In this document: piece after piece, positions 1 through 7,872 of the stretch
Numbering within the stretch: the stretch's first letter is position 1
Layout of the letters: every line of letters begins with the position of its first letter
Source: Pseudomonadales bacterium
GTDB lineage: Bacteria > Pseudomonadota > Gammaproteobacteria > Pseudomonadales > Halieaceae
Assembly (NCBI GenBank): GCA_024234815.1
Contig: JACKNO010000008.1
Location: 1-34,954 of the forward strand
Length of the DNA stretch: 34,954 bases
Direction: 5' to 3'
Program-made: the position numbers and the translations under genes
Notes under the pieces: generated by a model
What the model was told of the DNA's origin: nothing
What the model saw: only the letters and a program-made list of their open reading frames with translations
Databases searched by the model: none

Positions 1-641
1 GCGAGAATCTCCCGGAACATCCGGCTGTAGGTCCCCGCCTGGGGTCCCGCAAATTCGCGATTGATCTCCTGCATGAACTCAAACATCGCCGCCGGGTTAT
101 CCGACTGCTGGCCCGCCTGTTCAAAGAAGCGTGAATTGCTGCCGGGTATGATCGGCAGGCTGACTACCTGCGGGACGGGCTTGGGCGGCAGACGACTCAG
201 CTCGCTCTCCTGCTCCTCCACCCGGCGAAAATCAAATACCAGGTCCAGCTGCAGGCTGGCGAGCAGTTCGACATCCTGCGCGCTCAGGGCTGCGAGATGG
301 CCCGAGCGGAACAGGAATCCCCACTTTACCTGACGCCCCTCTCCGGTTCGGTAACCACCGAAATCCCGGAAATTGGGCGCTCCTTCCATGCCTAGTCGGC
401 GCTCGGTTGCGACCACTTCCGTGCCGTGCTGGTCCCGCAGGCGGAAAAAGTGGCGGCGCGCCGGCGGCAAACCAACCAGCCGGGCGCGGGGTCCAGGATG
501 CGCGTCATAATGAAGCTGTAAGTCGCCTGTCGCGGCCAGCGACTCAACGGTGACCTCTGTTCCGGAGTCGCTGACCTGCCACTCTATATGGTAATCCCCA
601 CCCGGCTCGCGCCAGATATGGACCTCTTCGGATATCAACAT
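1..641 (-). CDS. Tyrosine-phosphatase family protein, 3' end missing
   Basis: The minus strand reads open from an ATG at 641 to the window edge, about 213 residues, and lacks its C-terminus. The N-terminal ~90 residues look like a small beta-rich domain (FN3-like by eye). Then comes GAPNFRDFGGY (about residues 87-97), followed by a segment ending in FRSGHLA and by LVFDFRRVEEQE. NFRDxGGY, then RS/GxLxxL, then D(F/L)RxxxE is the signature order of the bacterial Y_phosphatase3 / MptpB-like tyrosine and lipid phosphatases. The catalytic CxxxxxR loop should lie in the missing part, so activity cannot be judged. An AT-rich stretch with TATAAA-like sequence lies 10-30 bases upstream of the start. 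The family call is fairly secure from the motifs; the substrate is unknown. Confidence 0.75.
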   Translation of the reverse strand, partial: MLISEEVHIWREPGGDYHIEWQVSDSGTEVTVESLAATGDLQLHYDAHPGPRARLVGLPPARRHFFRLRDQHGTEVVATERRLGMEGAPNFRDFGGYRTGEGRQVKWGFLFRSGHLAALSAQDVELLASLQLDLVFDFRRVEEQESELSRLPPKPVPQVVSLPIIPGSNSRFFEQAGQQSDNPAAMFEFMQEINREFAGPQAGTYSRMFREIL

Positions 642-783
642 TGCCTGTATAAAACCTTTATATGTATGCGGGAGGGCACTAGCGCATTATGCCCGATATG
701 CCGCCAGTCTCATCGCTCAAATACCGACATCCTGCGGCTCGACCGCGAGAACACCGTGAAAAACACAGGGAGCGGCAAACTGC

Positions 784-1419
784 CTAATCACCCTGGTACT
801 CGAAAACCGCCTTTAGCAGGGTTTTGATGAGATTCAACTGATTTTCCAGCGCTGACTCGCTGAAAGGATCCTGGCCCAGCAAATCCCGGTACATGGGGGC
901 CATGGTTACATAGGACATCACCAGGTTGTTAAACGCCATGACAGCCCAGGGCTGCAGGCCGGAATCCTTGAACAGCTTGATCGTATCACCCTCTATCCGC
1001 GCATCCGGCTGGAACATCGGTCGGAACAGGCGATCGATCATTTCGTTCGTGTGCGGCCCCCCTGACAACGCGGCGTGCTGCAACAGGCGCGCCAGGTTCG
1101 GATTGGCGTGATGCTGGCGCACAATCGTCTCCAGCCACTGGAACACCCGCTCGTAAGTCACCGCACCCTTGCCCAACTCGTCCAGCGGCGCGGAAAAATC
1201 TGTCAGCAGGCGCTCAAGTACTGCCTCGTAGAGCGCCTCTTTGTTCTTGAAATGGTTGTACAGACTGGGAGAGCGGATTCCCACCCGGTCCGCCACATCC
1301 CCCAGGGAGGTGGCGCTGTAGCCTTTCTCCGCGAACAGGTTCTCCGCTGCATCGAGGATGCGCTCGGCCGTGCTCGGGGGTTGATCGGCACTTGCTGCCG
1401 GCGTTGTCTGAATATCCAT
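784..1419 (-). CDS. TetR/AcrR-family transcriptional regulator
   Basis: This is a 211-residue protein. Residues 17-65 form the TetR helix-turn-helix: AERILDAAENLFAEKGY, then TSLGDVADRVGIRSPSLYNHF, then KNKEALYEAVL. The C-terminal ligand and dimerisation region (about 75-205) is all-helical, and I do not recognise a specific effector class. The ATG at 1419 has an AGG-containing Shine-Dalgarno 6 bases upstream. The gene is divergent from rpsT, with about 210 bases between them. A palindrome 37-52 bases upstream of the start looks like its own operator, which suggests autorepression. The target genes are not obvious; the phosphatase gene downstream on the same strand is a candidate, 142 bases away. 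Confidence 0.9.
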   Translation of the reverse strand: MDIQTTPAASADQPPSTAERILDAAENLFAEKGYSATSLGDVADRVGIRSPSLYNHFKNKEALYEAVLERLLTDFSAPLDELGKGAVTYERVFQWLETIVRQHHANPNLARLLQHAALSGGPHTNEMIDRLFRPMFQPDARIEGDTIKLFKDSGLQPWAVMAFNNLVMSYVTMAPMYRDLLGQDPFSESALENQLNLIKTLLKAVFEYQGD

Positions 1420-1455
1420 GTCGACCTGCCCACTACCCGGTACATGAAATTAATA

Positions 1456-1471
1456 ACTAATAGGCGTTAGT
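1456..1471. promoter_or_regulatory. Candidate TetR operator
   Basis: ACTAA and TTAGT arms are separated by six bases, in an AT-rich stretch just upstream of the tetR start. Short inverted repeats of the ACTAA/TTAGT type overlapping the promoter are common for TetR regulators. The palindrome is seen; its role is inferred from position. Confidence 0.45.
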
Positions 1472-1563
1472 ATACCCCAGCAGGAGGCCGGGCTTAAAAC
1501 GTTCATTGCGGTACGGGTCTGCGCCGGGCGCAACCGCGGACCGCGTCGGGGGGCTTGCAGCGG

Positions 1564-1592
1564 TTGACAAGACAGGTCCGAATGTGAATAAT
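1564..1592 (+). promoter_or_regulatory. Sigma-70 promoter of rpsT
   Basis: A perfect -35 box TTGACA (1564-1569) is followed after 17 bases by AATAAT (1587-1592, 5 of 6 to consensus). The GTG start of rpsT lies 40 bases further on, leaving room for a short leader. It is one of the best consensus promoters in the window, as expected for a ribosomal protein gene. Confidence 0.75.
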
Positions 1593-1631
1593 CTCGCCTC
1601 CTGAATTTCGACCCCCAGAGGTATATTACCA

Positions 1632-1898
1632 GTGGCAAACTCACCACAAGCAAAAAAACGTGCCCGCCAGGCCGAAAAACGCCGCCACCACAACGGCAGC
1701 CTGCGCTCCGTGGTTCGCACCATGATCAAGAAAGTAAACGCCGCCATCAGCACCGGCGATGCCGTCGCAGCCAAAGCCGCCTACGACAATGCCGTGCCGG
1801 TTATTGATCGCATGGCAGACAAGGGCATCATTCACAAGAACAAGGCTGCGCGCCACAAGAGCCGCCTGAATTCACAAGTGAAAGCCCTCGCAGCCTGA
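1632..1898 (+). CDS. rpsT: 30S ribosomal protein S20
   Basis: The 88-residue basic protein begins (M)ANSPQAKKRARQAEKRR and contains SVVRTMIKKVNAAI, AAYDNAVPVIDRMADKGIIHKNKAA and a KSRLNSQVKAL tail. This is full-length S20, a primary 16S rRNA-binding protein of the small subunit. It uses a GTG start. Non-AUG initiation of rpsT is known in E. coli (UUG), where it takes part in autogenous control. The gene stands alone with its own promoter upstream and its own intrinsic terminator 23 bases downstream. Confidence 0.98.
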   Translation: MANSPQAKKRARQAEKRRHHNGSLRSVVRTMIKKVNAAISTGDAVAAKAAYDNAVPVIDRMADKGIIHKNKAARHKSRLNSQVKALAA

Positions 1899-1920
1899 AG
1901 CGCCTCCTCCTCAAACACAA

Positions 1921-1949
1921 AAAAAGCCGGCTTTAACGCCGGCTTTTTT
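1921..1949 (+). terminator. Intrinsic terminator of rpsT
   Basis: GCCGGC (1926-1931), a six-base loop and GCCGGC (1938-1943) are followed by six T; five A upstream pair with the T run. It lies 23 bases after the rpsT stop. The symmetric A/T flanks would also let it work on the minus strand. Confidence 0.93.
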
Positions 1950-1973
1950 GTGGGTCTGATTTGTGGGTCTGAT
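1948..1973 (+). repeat. 13-bp tandem duplication after the rpsT terminator
   Basis: The unit TTGTGGGTCTGAT occurs twice head to tail (1948-1960 and 1961-1973). It looks like a small slippage duplication starting in the terminator T run. No function is evident. Confidence 0.8.
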
Positions 1974-2009
1974 TCGCCGACCCGCGCTTATCCAATCGGG
2001 GACTAAGCC

Positions 2010-2040
2010 GCATCAACGGGGCGACAGGCTCCGTTGATGC
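2010..2040 (-). terminator. Hairpin downstream of the diiron-protein gene
   Basis: GCATCAACGG (2010-2019) and CCGTTGATGC (2031-2040) form a perfect 10-bp inverted repeat with an 11-base loop. It begins 19 bases beyond the stop of the minus-strand diiron gene and faces the rpsT terminator. No T tract follows in either direction, so it is either a weak terminator or a 3'-end stabilising stem. Confidence 0.45.
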
Positions 2041-2058
2041 TGCGTGCAAAGAACGGGG

Positions 2059-3249
2059 TCAGGCCGCGTTACTTGCCTTGCTCGCTTCCTGTTTCTCGTG
2101 TTCCGCGGCAAATGCCGCAAGCATGCTCTGCTCATGTGACTGGGCTTCTTCGGTGTCCAGCGGGCGCTCCAGCGCACTCCAGTCGATATCGCCATCAGTG
2201 GCCAGGTTCTCGTAGTCAAGAATACCCAGTTCCTCAAATTTGGGCCGGATCTTGTCAGTTAACAGGCCGATCCGCTTGAGGTTGGGGATGACACGCTGGA
2301 ACAACAGGTTGCGGAAGGTCGACATCACAAAGCCGTCCAACACCTGCAGGCGGGCCTCTTCCACATCCCAGCCGAAATGGCGGAACACGTCCGTCGCCAC
2401 CAAGCGCTCGCGGCTGACCACGCAGGCCTCGTAAGCAAACTGGGCGCGCTCTTCGCGCTCTTCATCGGACAGGGTCTTGACGAATTCTTCCAGGTAATTC
2501 ACCCCGAAGGTAACGTGACGGGCCTCGTCCCGGGTCACCAGGTAAACAACGTCCTTCAGCACCGGGTCGGGCGTGGTCTCGCGCGTGGTGTTGAACGCGG
2601 ACAGGGCCAGGCCCTCAATCACGATCTGCATGCCGATGAACTTCATGTCCCAGCGCTTGTCGGTGAGAATCTTGTCGATAATGCTTTTGAGGTAGGTGTT
2701 GATCGGATACATCATGCCTATGCGCGTTTGCAGGTACTTGTTGAATACCTCCACGTGGCGCGCCTCGTCGAAAGTCTGGGATGCGGCATACAACTTGGCG
2801 TTCAGCGTCGGCGCACAGGAACAGAGCTGCGATGCCACCAGCAGGGCACCCTGTTCGCCATGCAGGAACTGGGACAGGCTCCAGGAGTTCATGTGCAGCC
2901 AGAACTCATCCCGGGTCTTCTCGTCCATGGCCAGGTAGGGGCCGTACTCGTGCAGGTTCATCATCTCCGGCTGGCGCTGCTCCTCAGGCCAGGGGCGATC
3001 CCAATTGATATCCATCTCCGGATCCCAGTTGAGTTGCTTGCCCAGGTCGTACAATTTCTTGATGCGGTCATCCTGCACCTTGTAATCCCAGTTATAGGAA
3101 CCGCTGAGGGGCGTCTGGAAAATCTCGGCGATATGGTCGACATCAGCGCTGGTCAGCAGGTCTTCCAGATCAGGGTTTTCCTTCGGGTAGTCAGCACCGG
3201 GGAATTGCTGGATCTTGCGGGGGGCACTTTCAGTCCATTCTACTTTCAT
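2059..3249 (-). CDS. Ferritin-like diiron protein, probable oxygenase
   Basis: This is a 396-residue protein. The ATG at 3249 is preceded by GGAG at good spacing; an upstream in-frame extension to 3312 runs through promoter-like sequence and is rejected. The ferritin-like diiron ligand set is complete: E132 in HGEQG, E162xxH165 in FDEARH, E212 in IEGLA and E242xxH245 in RDEARH. Spacings of 30, 50 and 30 residues fit a four-helix bundle. The family includes diiron oxygenases and desaturase- or R2-like proteins; I cannot assign a substrate. The last ~20 residues are Ala/Glu/Lys-rich. The gene is divergent from an AraC-type regulator, its likely controller. Hydroxylation or oxidation of a lipid or hydrophobic compound would suit the patatin-like lipase nearby, but that is inference. 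Confidence 0.8.
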   Translation of the reverse strand: MKVEWTESAPRKIQQFPGADYPKENPDLEDLLTSADVDHIAEIFQTPLSGSYNWDYKVQDDRIKKLYDLGKQLNWDPEMDINWDRPWPEEQRQPEMMNLHEYGPYLAMDEKTRDEFWLHMNSWSLSQFLHGEQGALLVASQLCSCAPTLNAKLYAASQTFDEARHVEVFNKYLQTRIGMMYPINTYLKSIIDKILTDKRWDMKFIGMQIVIEGLALSAFNTTRETTPDPVLKDVVYLVTRDEARHVTFGVNYLEEFVKTLSDEEREERAQFAYEACVVSRERLVATDVFRHFGWDVEEARLQVLDGFVMSTFRNLLFQRVIPNLKRIGLLTDKIRPKFEELGILDYENLATDGDIDWSALERPLDTEEAQSHEQSMLAAFAAEHEKQEASKASNAA

Positions 3250-3310
3250 TGGGAAAACTCCACTGTATATGCTTGAACTACCCACTATGGGAGAAGCCGG
3301 CAAGGGCAAC

Positions 3311-3341
3311 AAGGTAAAGTATTGTCAATATAAGGTCATTT
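3311..3341. promoter_or_regulatory. Candidate AraC-type direct-repeat operator
   Basis: AAGGTAAAGT (3311-3320) and AAGGTCATTT (3332-3341) share AAGGT and are 21 bases apart, two helical turns. This is the usual geometry for AraC/XylS tandem half-sites. They lie in the 108-base gap between the diiron gene and the regulator. A TTGTCA box sits between them (3322-3327), and its reverse strand gives TTGACA (3323-3328) facing the diiron gene. Confidence 0.35.
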
Positions 3342-3357
3342 GTGGCCAAATAGCGCC

Positions 3358-4356
3358 ATGGTAAAAACCACTACCCCAGCACAGTACGCGCTGATCCTCA
3401 TCGATATGGCCGAGAGCCAGGGCTGCGACCGCCAGGCCCTGCTGGCGGGCACCAGCCTGGCCGGCACGGGAATATCCGGCATCGGCGCCCGCATCAGCGA
3501 CCGCGATTTCAGCGTACTGGTGGGCAATGCTCTGCGCCTGACCGGCGACCCCGCGCTCGGCCTCAACCTGGGCCTGCGCCTGAACCTCAGTGCCCATGCA
3601 CTGCTGGGACAGGCATTCATGACCTGCCGCGACCTCAGCCAGGTGATCGAACTGTTTCTGAAGTATTACCACCTGCTGGCGCCCGCTCTGCACCTCGAGT
3701 ATGAAGAACTTGGCGACCGCTGCGTGCTGACCATCGTCAGCAGTCCGGCAGAGACCCCCCTGGATTTTGGTTTTGAACTGATATGCGGCGCCATGCTGAA
3801 TACCCTGCGGGGCCTGCTCAACCGGAGCGATCTGCAATTGCACCTCGAAGTGCCTTACCCGGCCCCCGCCCACGCGGCGCGCTATTACGAGGTGTTCGGC
3901 GGCGATGTCCGCTTCAACTGCGTGAGCGGGCGCATCGCCTTTCGCCGGGACCTGCTGCCGACGCCCCTGCCTTCGTCCAACCCCGCCCTGCGCAACCTCT
4001 ACGAAAACGAGTGCGCCCGCCTGTTGTCGGACCTGGAGGAGGAAGAATCCGTATCCGAACAGACCCTGCGCCTGATGCGCAAACTGGAGGGTCAGTACCC
4101 GCAGATGCCCCAGGTTGCCAAGATGCTGAACCTCAGCGCACGCACCTACCGCCGGCGCCTGGAAAGCGAACATCGGTCCTACCAGGAATTGCTGGACCAG
4201 GTGAGGGCAGAACACGCGACCCGCTACCTGCAGAACACGCGCCTGCCGCTGTCCAGTATCGCCTACATAATCGGCTTCAACGACACCTCGAATTTCCGCC
4301 GCGCCTACCAGAAATGGACCGGTCGCTCACCGGCGGACGTGCGGCATGAGCGCTAG
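3358..4356 (+). CDS. AraC-family transcriptional regulator
   Basis: The protein has 332 residues from the ATG at 3358. A TTG at 3340 is in frame and has AAGG four bases upstream, so a six-residue longer form is possible. The N-terminal ~190 residues match the arabinose-binding-like (PF12625-type) half found in OruR/ArgR-like activators. The C-terminal ~100 residues carry two helix-turn-helix motifs, with VAKMLNLSARTYRRRLESE in the first and LPLSSIAYIIGFNDTSNFRRAYQKWTGRSPADVR in the second. It is divergent from the diiron gene and overlaps the following patatin-like gene by 11 bases, so it is probably co-transcribed with the lipase and activates the diiron gene. The inducer is unknown. Confidence 0.92.
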   Translation: MVKTTTPAQYALILIDMAESQGCDRQALLAGTSLAGTGISGIGARISDRDFSVLVGNALRLTGDPALGLNLGLRLNLSAHALLGQAFMTCRDLSQVIELFLKYYHLLAPALHLEYEELGDRCVLTIVSSPAETPLDFGFELICGAMLNTLRGLLNRSDLQLHLEVPYPAPAHAARYYEVFGGDVRFNCVSGRIAFRRDLLPTPLPSSNPALRNLYENECARLLSDLEEEESVSEQTLRLMRKLEGQYPQMPQVAKMLNLSARTYRRRLESEHRSYQELLDQVRAEHATRYLQNTRLPLSSIAYIIGFNDTSNFRRAYQKWTGRSPADVRHER

Positions 4357-5410
4357 TCTGCGCGTCTGCCTGGGCAGGGAAGCTGCCCGCCGGATTGGCA
4401 GTGAGGGATGGTCAGCGGACCTGTTCAGCCTGCTGCTGGGCGCCTCCGGCGGACCCAAGTGGTTCATCCTGGGACATCTCGACCGCCTGCTATTCGGCGA
4501 CTTCCTGCAACGGAGTGAGCGCACACTATCGGTACTGGGCTCATCTATCGGCTCCTGGCGCCACGCCTGTCTGGCCATGCCGGACCCGGTGGCGGCGATA
4601 GACCGGCTGCAGGACGGCTATCTCAACCAACACTATGCAAGCAAACCCACGGCAGCCGACGTCAGCGCGGTGAGCCGGGATATCCTGCGCCGGGTACTGG
4701 GGGAGCACGGTGCGCAAGCCCTGGCGAACCACCCCCGCATTCACAGCCACATCGTCACAGCCCGGGGCCGCGGGCCGGCGGCGGCGGCCTCGACGCCCCT
4801 GCTGGCCACCGGCATGGGAGCGGCGGCCCTGGGCAATGCCGTCAGCCGAACCCTGCTCAGCCACCACTTCCAGCGGGTGGTATTCCACTCACAGTCCGCG
4901 CCTGCTCCCGGCCTGGACCTGCATGATTTCGCCACCGCCTATTGCCGCCTGCGGGAGGACAACGTCCTGGCAGCGCTGCACGCCAGCGGCGCCATACCCT
5001 TCGTGCTCACCGGCGAGCGCGACATCAGCGGCGCGCCAGCCGGGCAGTACTGGGACGGAGGGATCATCGATTACCATTTCGATCTCGGCCAGTATCAGGG
5101 AGACGGCCTGATACTTTACCCGCATTTCAGTGCCAGCATCGTGCCGGGCTGGTTCGACAAATTCCTGCCCTGGCGCAAAGCTGCAATTCATGAAATCGAC
5201 AAACTGGTCCTGTTGTGTCCCAGCGAGGAATTCACTGCCAGCCTGCCCATGGGGAAAATCCCCGACCGCTCCGACTTCAGCCGCCTGGCCCACGCCGACC
5301 GGGTGAGTTACTGGGAACAATGTATAGAGCGCAGCGCGGCGCTGGCAGAGGAGTTCTGGGAACTGCTGGAGGGTGGCGACCCATTGCGGGGCGCCAGCAT
5401 CCTCGCCTGA
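4346..5410 (+). CDS. Patatin-like phospholipase/acylhydrolase
   Basis: The 354-residue protein has the marks of a patatin-fold Ser/Asp hydrolase. GASGGPKW (33-40) sits where the glycine-rich oxyanion loop should be. GSSIG (65-69) is the nucleophile elbow with Ser67. The DGG motif at 236-238 supplies the catalytic Asp, in QYWDGGIIDYHFD. No signal peptide is seen, so it should be cytoplasmic or peripheral. Its ATG lies inside the 3' end of the AraC gene (11-base overlap), which implies translational coupling. Patatin-like proteins cleave acyl esters of phospholipids or related lipids; the substrate here is not known. It converges with the PHA-system gene 4 bases downstream. Confidence 0.82.
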   Translation: MSASLRVCLGREAARRIGSEGWSADLFSLLLGASGGPKWFILGHLDRLLFGDFLQRSERTLSVLGSSIGSWRHACLAMPDPVAAIDRLQDGYLNQHYASKPTAADVSAVSRDILRRVLGEHGAQALANHPRIHSHIVTARGRGPAAAASTPLLATGMGAAALGNAVSRTLLSHHFQRVVFHSQSAPAPGLDLHDFATAYCRLREDNVLAALHASGAIPFVLTGERDISGAPAGQYWDGGIIDYHFDLGQYQGDGLILYPHFSASIVPGWFDKFLPWRKAAIHEIDKLVLLCPSEEFTASLPMGKIPDRSDFSRLAHADRVSYWEQCIERSAALAEEFWELLEGGDPLRGASILA

Positions 5411-5414
5411 AGCC

Positions 5415-5690
5415 TCAGCTCACATGGGTGTCGAGATAGCGCTTCACCTCGCTGCGCAAAACCGGCTCAAACATTGACGCCAGCAATCCCAACTTGACGG
5501 AAACGTCGATGAGGCCGTCGTGAAATGACATCTGTCCATCGACCCCCGCACCGGTAATCCGCACGGTATCGCCATCCCAGCGCGAGCGCACCCCGTGCTC
5601 CCTCTCAAGGCTGGCGGCGAGACCCATGGCCGCCTCTCGCACCTCTTCCTTGGACATGGTATAGGGTTTGGTGAGCCTGAATCCGGCCAT
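5415..5690 (-). CDS. Polyhydroxyalkanoic acid system family protein
   Basis: This is a 91-residue protein resembling the PHA_gran_rgn family (PF09650). The order KPYTMSKEEVREAAMGLAASLEREHGVRSRWDGDTVRI, then GVDGQMSFHDGLIDVSVKLGLLASMFEPVLRSEVKRYLD is typical, including the closing MFxPxLxxEVxxYLD stretch. Family members are encoded beside PHA synthase or phasin genes in many proteobacteria; their molecular role is poorly defined. The ATG has GAGGG seven bases upstream. The gene stands alone here but is within 5 kb of two phasin genes and phaD, which supports the PHA link. Confidence 0.83.
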   Translation of the reverse strand: MAGFRLTKPYTMSKEEVREAAMGLAASLEREHGVRSRWDGDTVRITGAGVDGQMSFHDGLIDVSVKLGLLASMFEPVLRSEVKRYLDTHVS

Positions 5691-5837
5691 ATGCGTCCCT
5701 CTTCGATTTCGCCAAAGTATAGATCAAGCCCCGGCAAGTGACACCATCACTACTTTCCCCGACGCCCGGGGGCATCGGATAGACTGCTGCCAGCAATCTG
5801 CCCGCGACGATGGACGGCAGCGGCAGGCGTCGCCCCG

Positions 5838-6704
5838 TCAACTGCGGATAAATTCACCCGCGTACCACTCCAGCATGGCGATTTTCTCATCCAGCGGGCG
5901 ATCCGGCTCCATTTCGTATACATTCCGAAAGCCGATAATCACGTCGGTCACACCCAGCGCTTCGAGTTTCTGGATACCCTCCCGGGTGAAAGCGTCCTGC
6001 CCGGTAGTAAATATCCGGAAAGGCTTGCCAGCGGTGCCGTATTCCTCCCGCAGTCGCTCGATACGCCCGATATAGGCCTCGAGTTGCGCCAGGTCGGCAC
6101 CGGCGCACATCCAGCCATCCCCGATGCGGGCAGCACGCCTGAGGGCCGGCTCCGCGTGACCTCCGATCAGGATAGGCGTCGGCCGCGAGGGTACGGGGCA
6201 CATCTTGTTGGCCGGCATCTGGTGCACCTGGCCCTCGTAGCCAAAAAAATCGCCTTTTTCCAGGCCGCGGAAGATTTCGATCTGTTCATCCAGGCGCTGG
6301 CCGCGCTTTTCCCAGGGGACCGCGCAAACCGCGAAATCCTCTTCCCAGGGACTGATACCAACACCAAATATGAAACGGTTGTTCGAAAGGACCTGTATCC
6401 CCTGAACCTGTTTGGCGACAAGTGGTACCTGACGCACCGCGAGCTTGTACACGAATGTTGCGAACTCGATAGTCTCGGTCACGGCGGCCATGGCCGTCAC
6501 ACCGATAAGGCTCTCCACAAAAGGCACGCTCTCGAGGAATTCACGGCTGCCGTCCTTGTTGTAGGGATAACTGGAGGTCGCCTCCCGCGGATAACAGATG
6601 CTGTCCGGTATGGTGATACCGTGGTAACCGGCAGCTTCGGCGGCCTTTGCCAGAGGCAGGTAATGGCTGGCATCACACATCCCCACCTGGTAGCTGAATC
6701 TCAT
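5838..6704 (-). CDS. LLM-class flavin-dependent oxidoreductase
   Basis: The protein has 288 residues from the ATG at 6704, with AGGAG seven to eight bases upstream. A longer reading frame to 6773 lacks a ribosome site. Luciferase-like TIM-barrel features are visible: MRFSYQVGMCDASHYLPLAKAAEAAGYHGI at the start, then RQVPLVAKQVQGIQVLSNNRFIFGVGISPWEEDF, which is the LLM pattern K-x-x-x-x-x-D/x-x-S-x-G-R-x-x-x-G-x-G. It also has PTPILIGGHAEPALRRAARIGDGWMCAG, another hallmark. Such enzymes use FMN or F420 to oxidise or reduce small molecules, and the cofactor and substrate cannot be read from sequence alone. It is divergent from hslO, and the 258 bases between them hold both promoters and no other gene that I see. 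Confidence 0.88.
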   Translation of the reverse strand: MRFSYQVGMCDASHYLPLAKAAEAAGYHGITIPDSICYPREATSSYPYNKDGSREFLESVPFVESLIGVTAMAAVTETIEFATFVYKLAVRQVPLVAKQVQGIQVLSNNRFIFGVGISPWEEDFAVCAVPWEKRGQRLDEQIEIFRGLEKGDFFGYEGQVHQMPANKMCPVPSRPTPILIGGHAEPALRRAARIGDGWMCAGADLAQLEAYIGRIERLREEYGTAGKPFRIFTTGQDAFTREGIQKLEALGVTDVIIGFRNVYEMEPDRPLDEKIAMLEWYAGEFIRS

Positions 6705-6948
6705 TGCTCTTCTCCTGTTGTAGACTGTGGTTGGCCGCAGCTGGCGGCGGGCGAGACCCGGGGTCCTGGGCAATCTGCTTCAGCCCGGCGCGACTGCCGA
6801 GGTCTCCGGCATCCAGGCACGACCCCGCTGGACCTCACTTTATCGAACCGGAACGTACCGCACATACTCTACTGCGTATTCGGTGTCCTTGGTACGCGGC
6901 CAGCTCTCCCACAGTTCAGCCAGGCAGCCATTTGCCAGTTAATTGGCT

Positions 6949-6954
6949 TACAAT
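6949..6954 (+). promoter_or_regulatory. Candidate -10 box of hslO
   Basis: TACAAT ends 8 bases before the hslO ATG and is followed by a GC-rich discriminator (AGCGCCCC). Transcription would start at or next to the start codon, so the mRNA may be leaderless. No Shine-Dalgarno is visible and no strong -35 box is found at 16-18 bases. Confidence 0.45.
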
Positions 6955-6962
6955 AGCGCCCC

Positions 6963-7862
6963 ATGGATAACCCCCAAGACACAGGCCAGGGAACCGCTGG
7001 CGACCGGGCTCGCCGCTTCCTGTTCGAGGAAGCCGATATCCGTGGCGAAACCGTACAGCTCGAAACCGCGTGGCGAGACATCCTGTCCATTCACCAGTAT
7101 GCGCCGGGAGTGAGCCGACTGCTGGGCGAACTGCTGGCGGCGGCGGTGCTGCTGCGCAGCACCCTGAAGTTTGAGGGCAAGCTGATCCTGCAGGCCCGCT
7201 CCCAGGGCCAGATTCCGCTGTTGATGGCCGAGTGCAGCAGCGCCGGGGAAGTCCGGGGTATCGCCCGGGGAGCAGACCAGGCCACCGCTACCGATTTCAG
7301 CCAGTTGCTCGGCAACGGCACCCTTGCAATCACAGTTGACCCGGTCAGGGGTCGCCGTTACCAGGGCATCGTACCGCTGGCGGGAGATTCCCTCGCACAC
7401 AGTCTCGATGCCTATTTCGAACAGTCCGAGCAGCTTGGCACCCGCCTGTGGCTGGCCGCCGATGAATCCCGGGCCGGCGGCATGCTACTCCAGCAGTTGC
7501 CGGCACAGGTCACCAGTGACCTCGCGGAGCGGACCCGCCACTGGGAGCACGCCTGTACCCTCGCCGCCACGGTCCAGCCGCAAGAGTTGCTGGAACTGGA
7601 CACACAGACCCTGTTGTACCGGCTCTATCACGAGGATTCGCTGCGCCTGTTCGGACAGGAAAAGATCAGTTTTCACTGCGGCTGCTCCAGGGAGCGCACC
7701 TTGCGGGCCCTGTCCGCTATTGATGCGGCCGAGCTGGAAAACCTGCTGCGGGAGCTGGGATCAATCACCATGGATTGCGAATTCTGCAACCAGCAGTACC
7801 GGTTCCAGCGTGAGGACCTGGGCGAGCTGCTGGGACCACACGGCCCCTCTATTCTGCACTGA
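6963..7862 (+). CDS. hslO: Redox-regulated holdase chaperone Hsp33
   Basis: The 299-residue protein matches Hsp33 throughout, with RRFLFEEADIRGETVQLETAWRDIL near the N-terminus and VDPVRGRRYQGIVPL in the central domain. The C-terminal zinc switch is intact: C239xC241 (HCGCS) and C272xxC275 (CEFC), the same spacing as E. coli Hsp33 shifted by seven residues. On oxidative unfolding the four cysteines release zinc and form disulfides, turning the cytoplasmic protein into an ATP-independent holdase. The gene lies 149 bases upstream of pckA, on the same strand, an arrangement also seen in some other gammaproteobacteria. Confidence 0.97.
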   Translation: MDNPQDTGQGTAGDRARRFLFEEADIRGETVQLETAWRDILSIHQYAPGVSRLLGELLAAAVLLRSTLKFEGKLILQARSQGQIPLLMAECSSAGEVRGIARGADQATATDFSQLLGNGTLAITVDPVRGRRYQGIVPLAGDSLAHSLDAYFEQSEQLGTRLWLAADESRAGGMLLQQLPAQVTSDLAERTRHWEHACTLAATVQPQELLELDTQTLLYRLYHEDSLRLFGQEKISFHCGCSRERTLRALSAIDAAELENLLRELGSITMDCEFCNQQYRFQREDLGELLGPHGPSILH

Positions 7863-7872
7863 CCGTCACGTT

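Noticed and set aside
2377..3276. 299-residue plus-strand open frame opposite the diiron gene
   Set aside because: It is the shadow of a GC-rich coding strand; it has no family motif and the minus-strand protein has complete diiron ligands.
3325..4215. 296-residue minus-strand open frame opposite the AraC gene
   Set aside because: It has Gln/Ala/Gly-rich low-information sequence typical of antisense frames, while the plus strand encodes a clear AraC protein.
6084..6956. 290-residue plus-strand frame opposite the LLM oxidoreductase
   Set aside because: It has no recognisable domain and runs through the hslO promoter region; the minus-strand LLM motifs are decisive.
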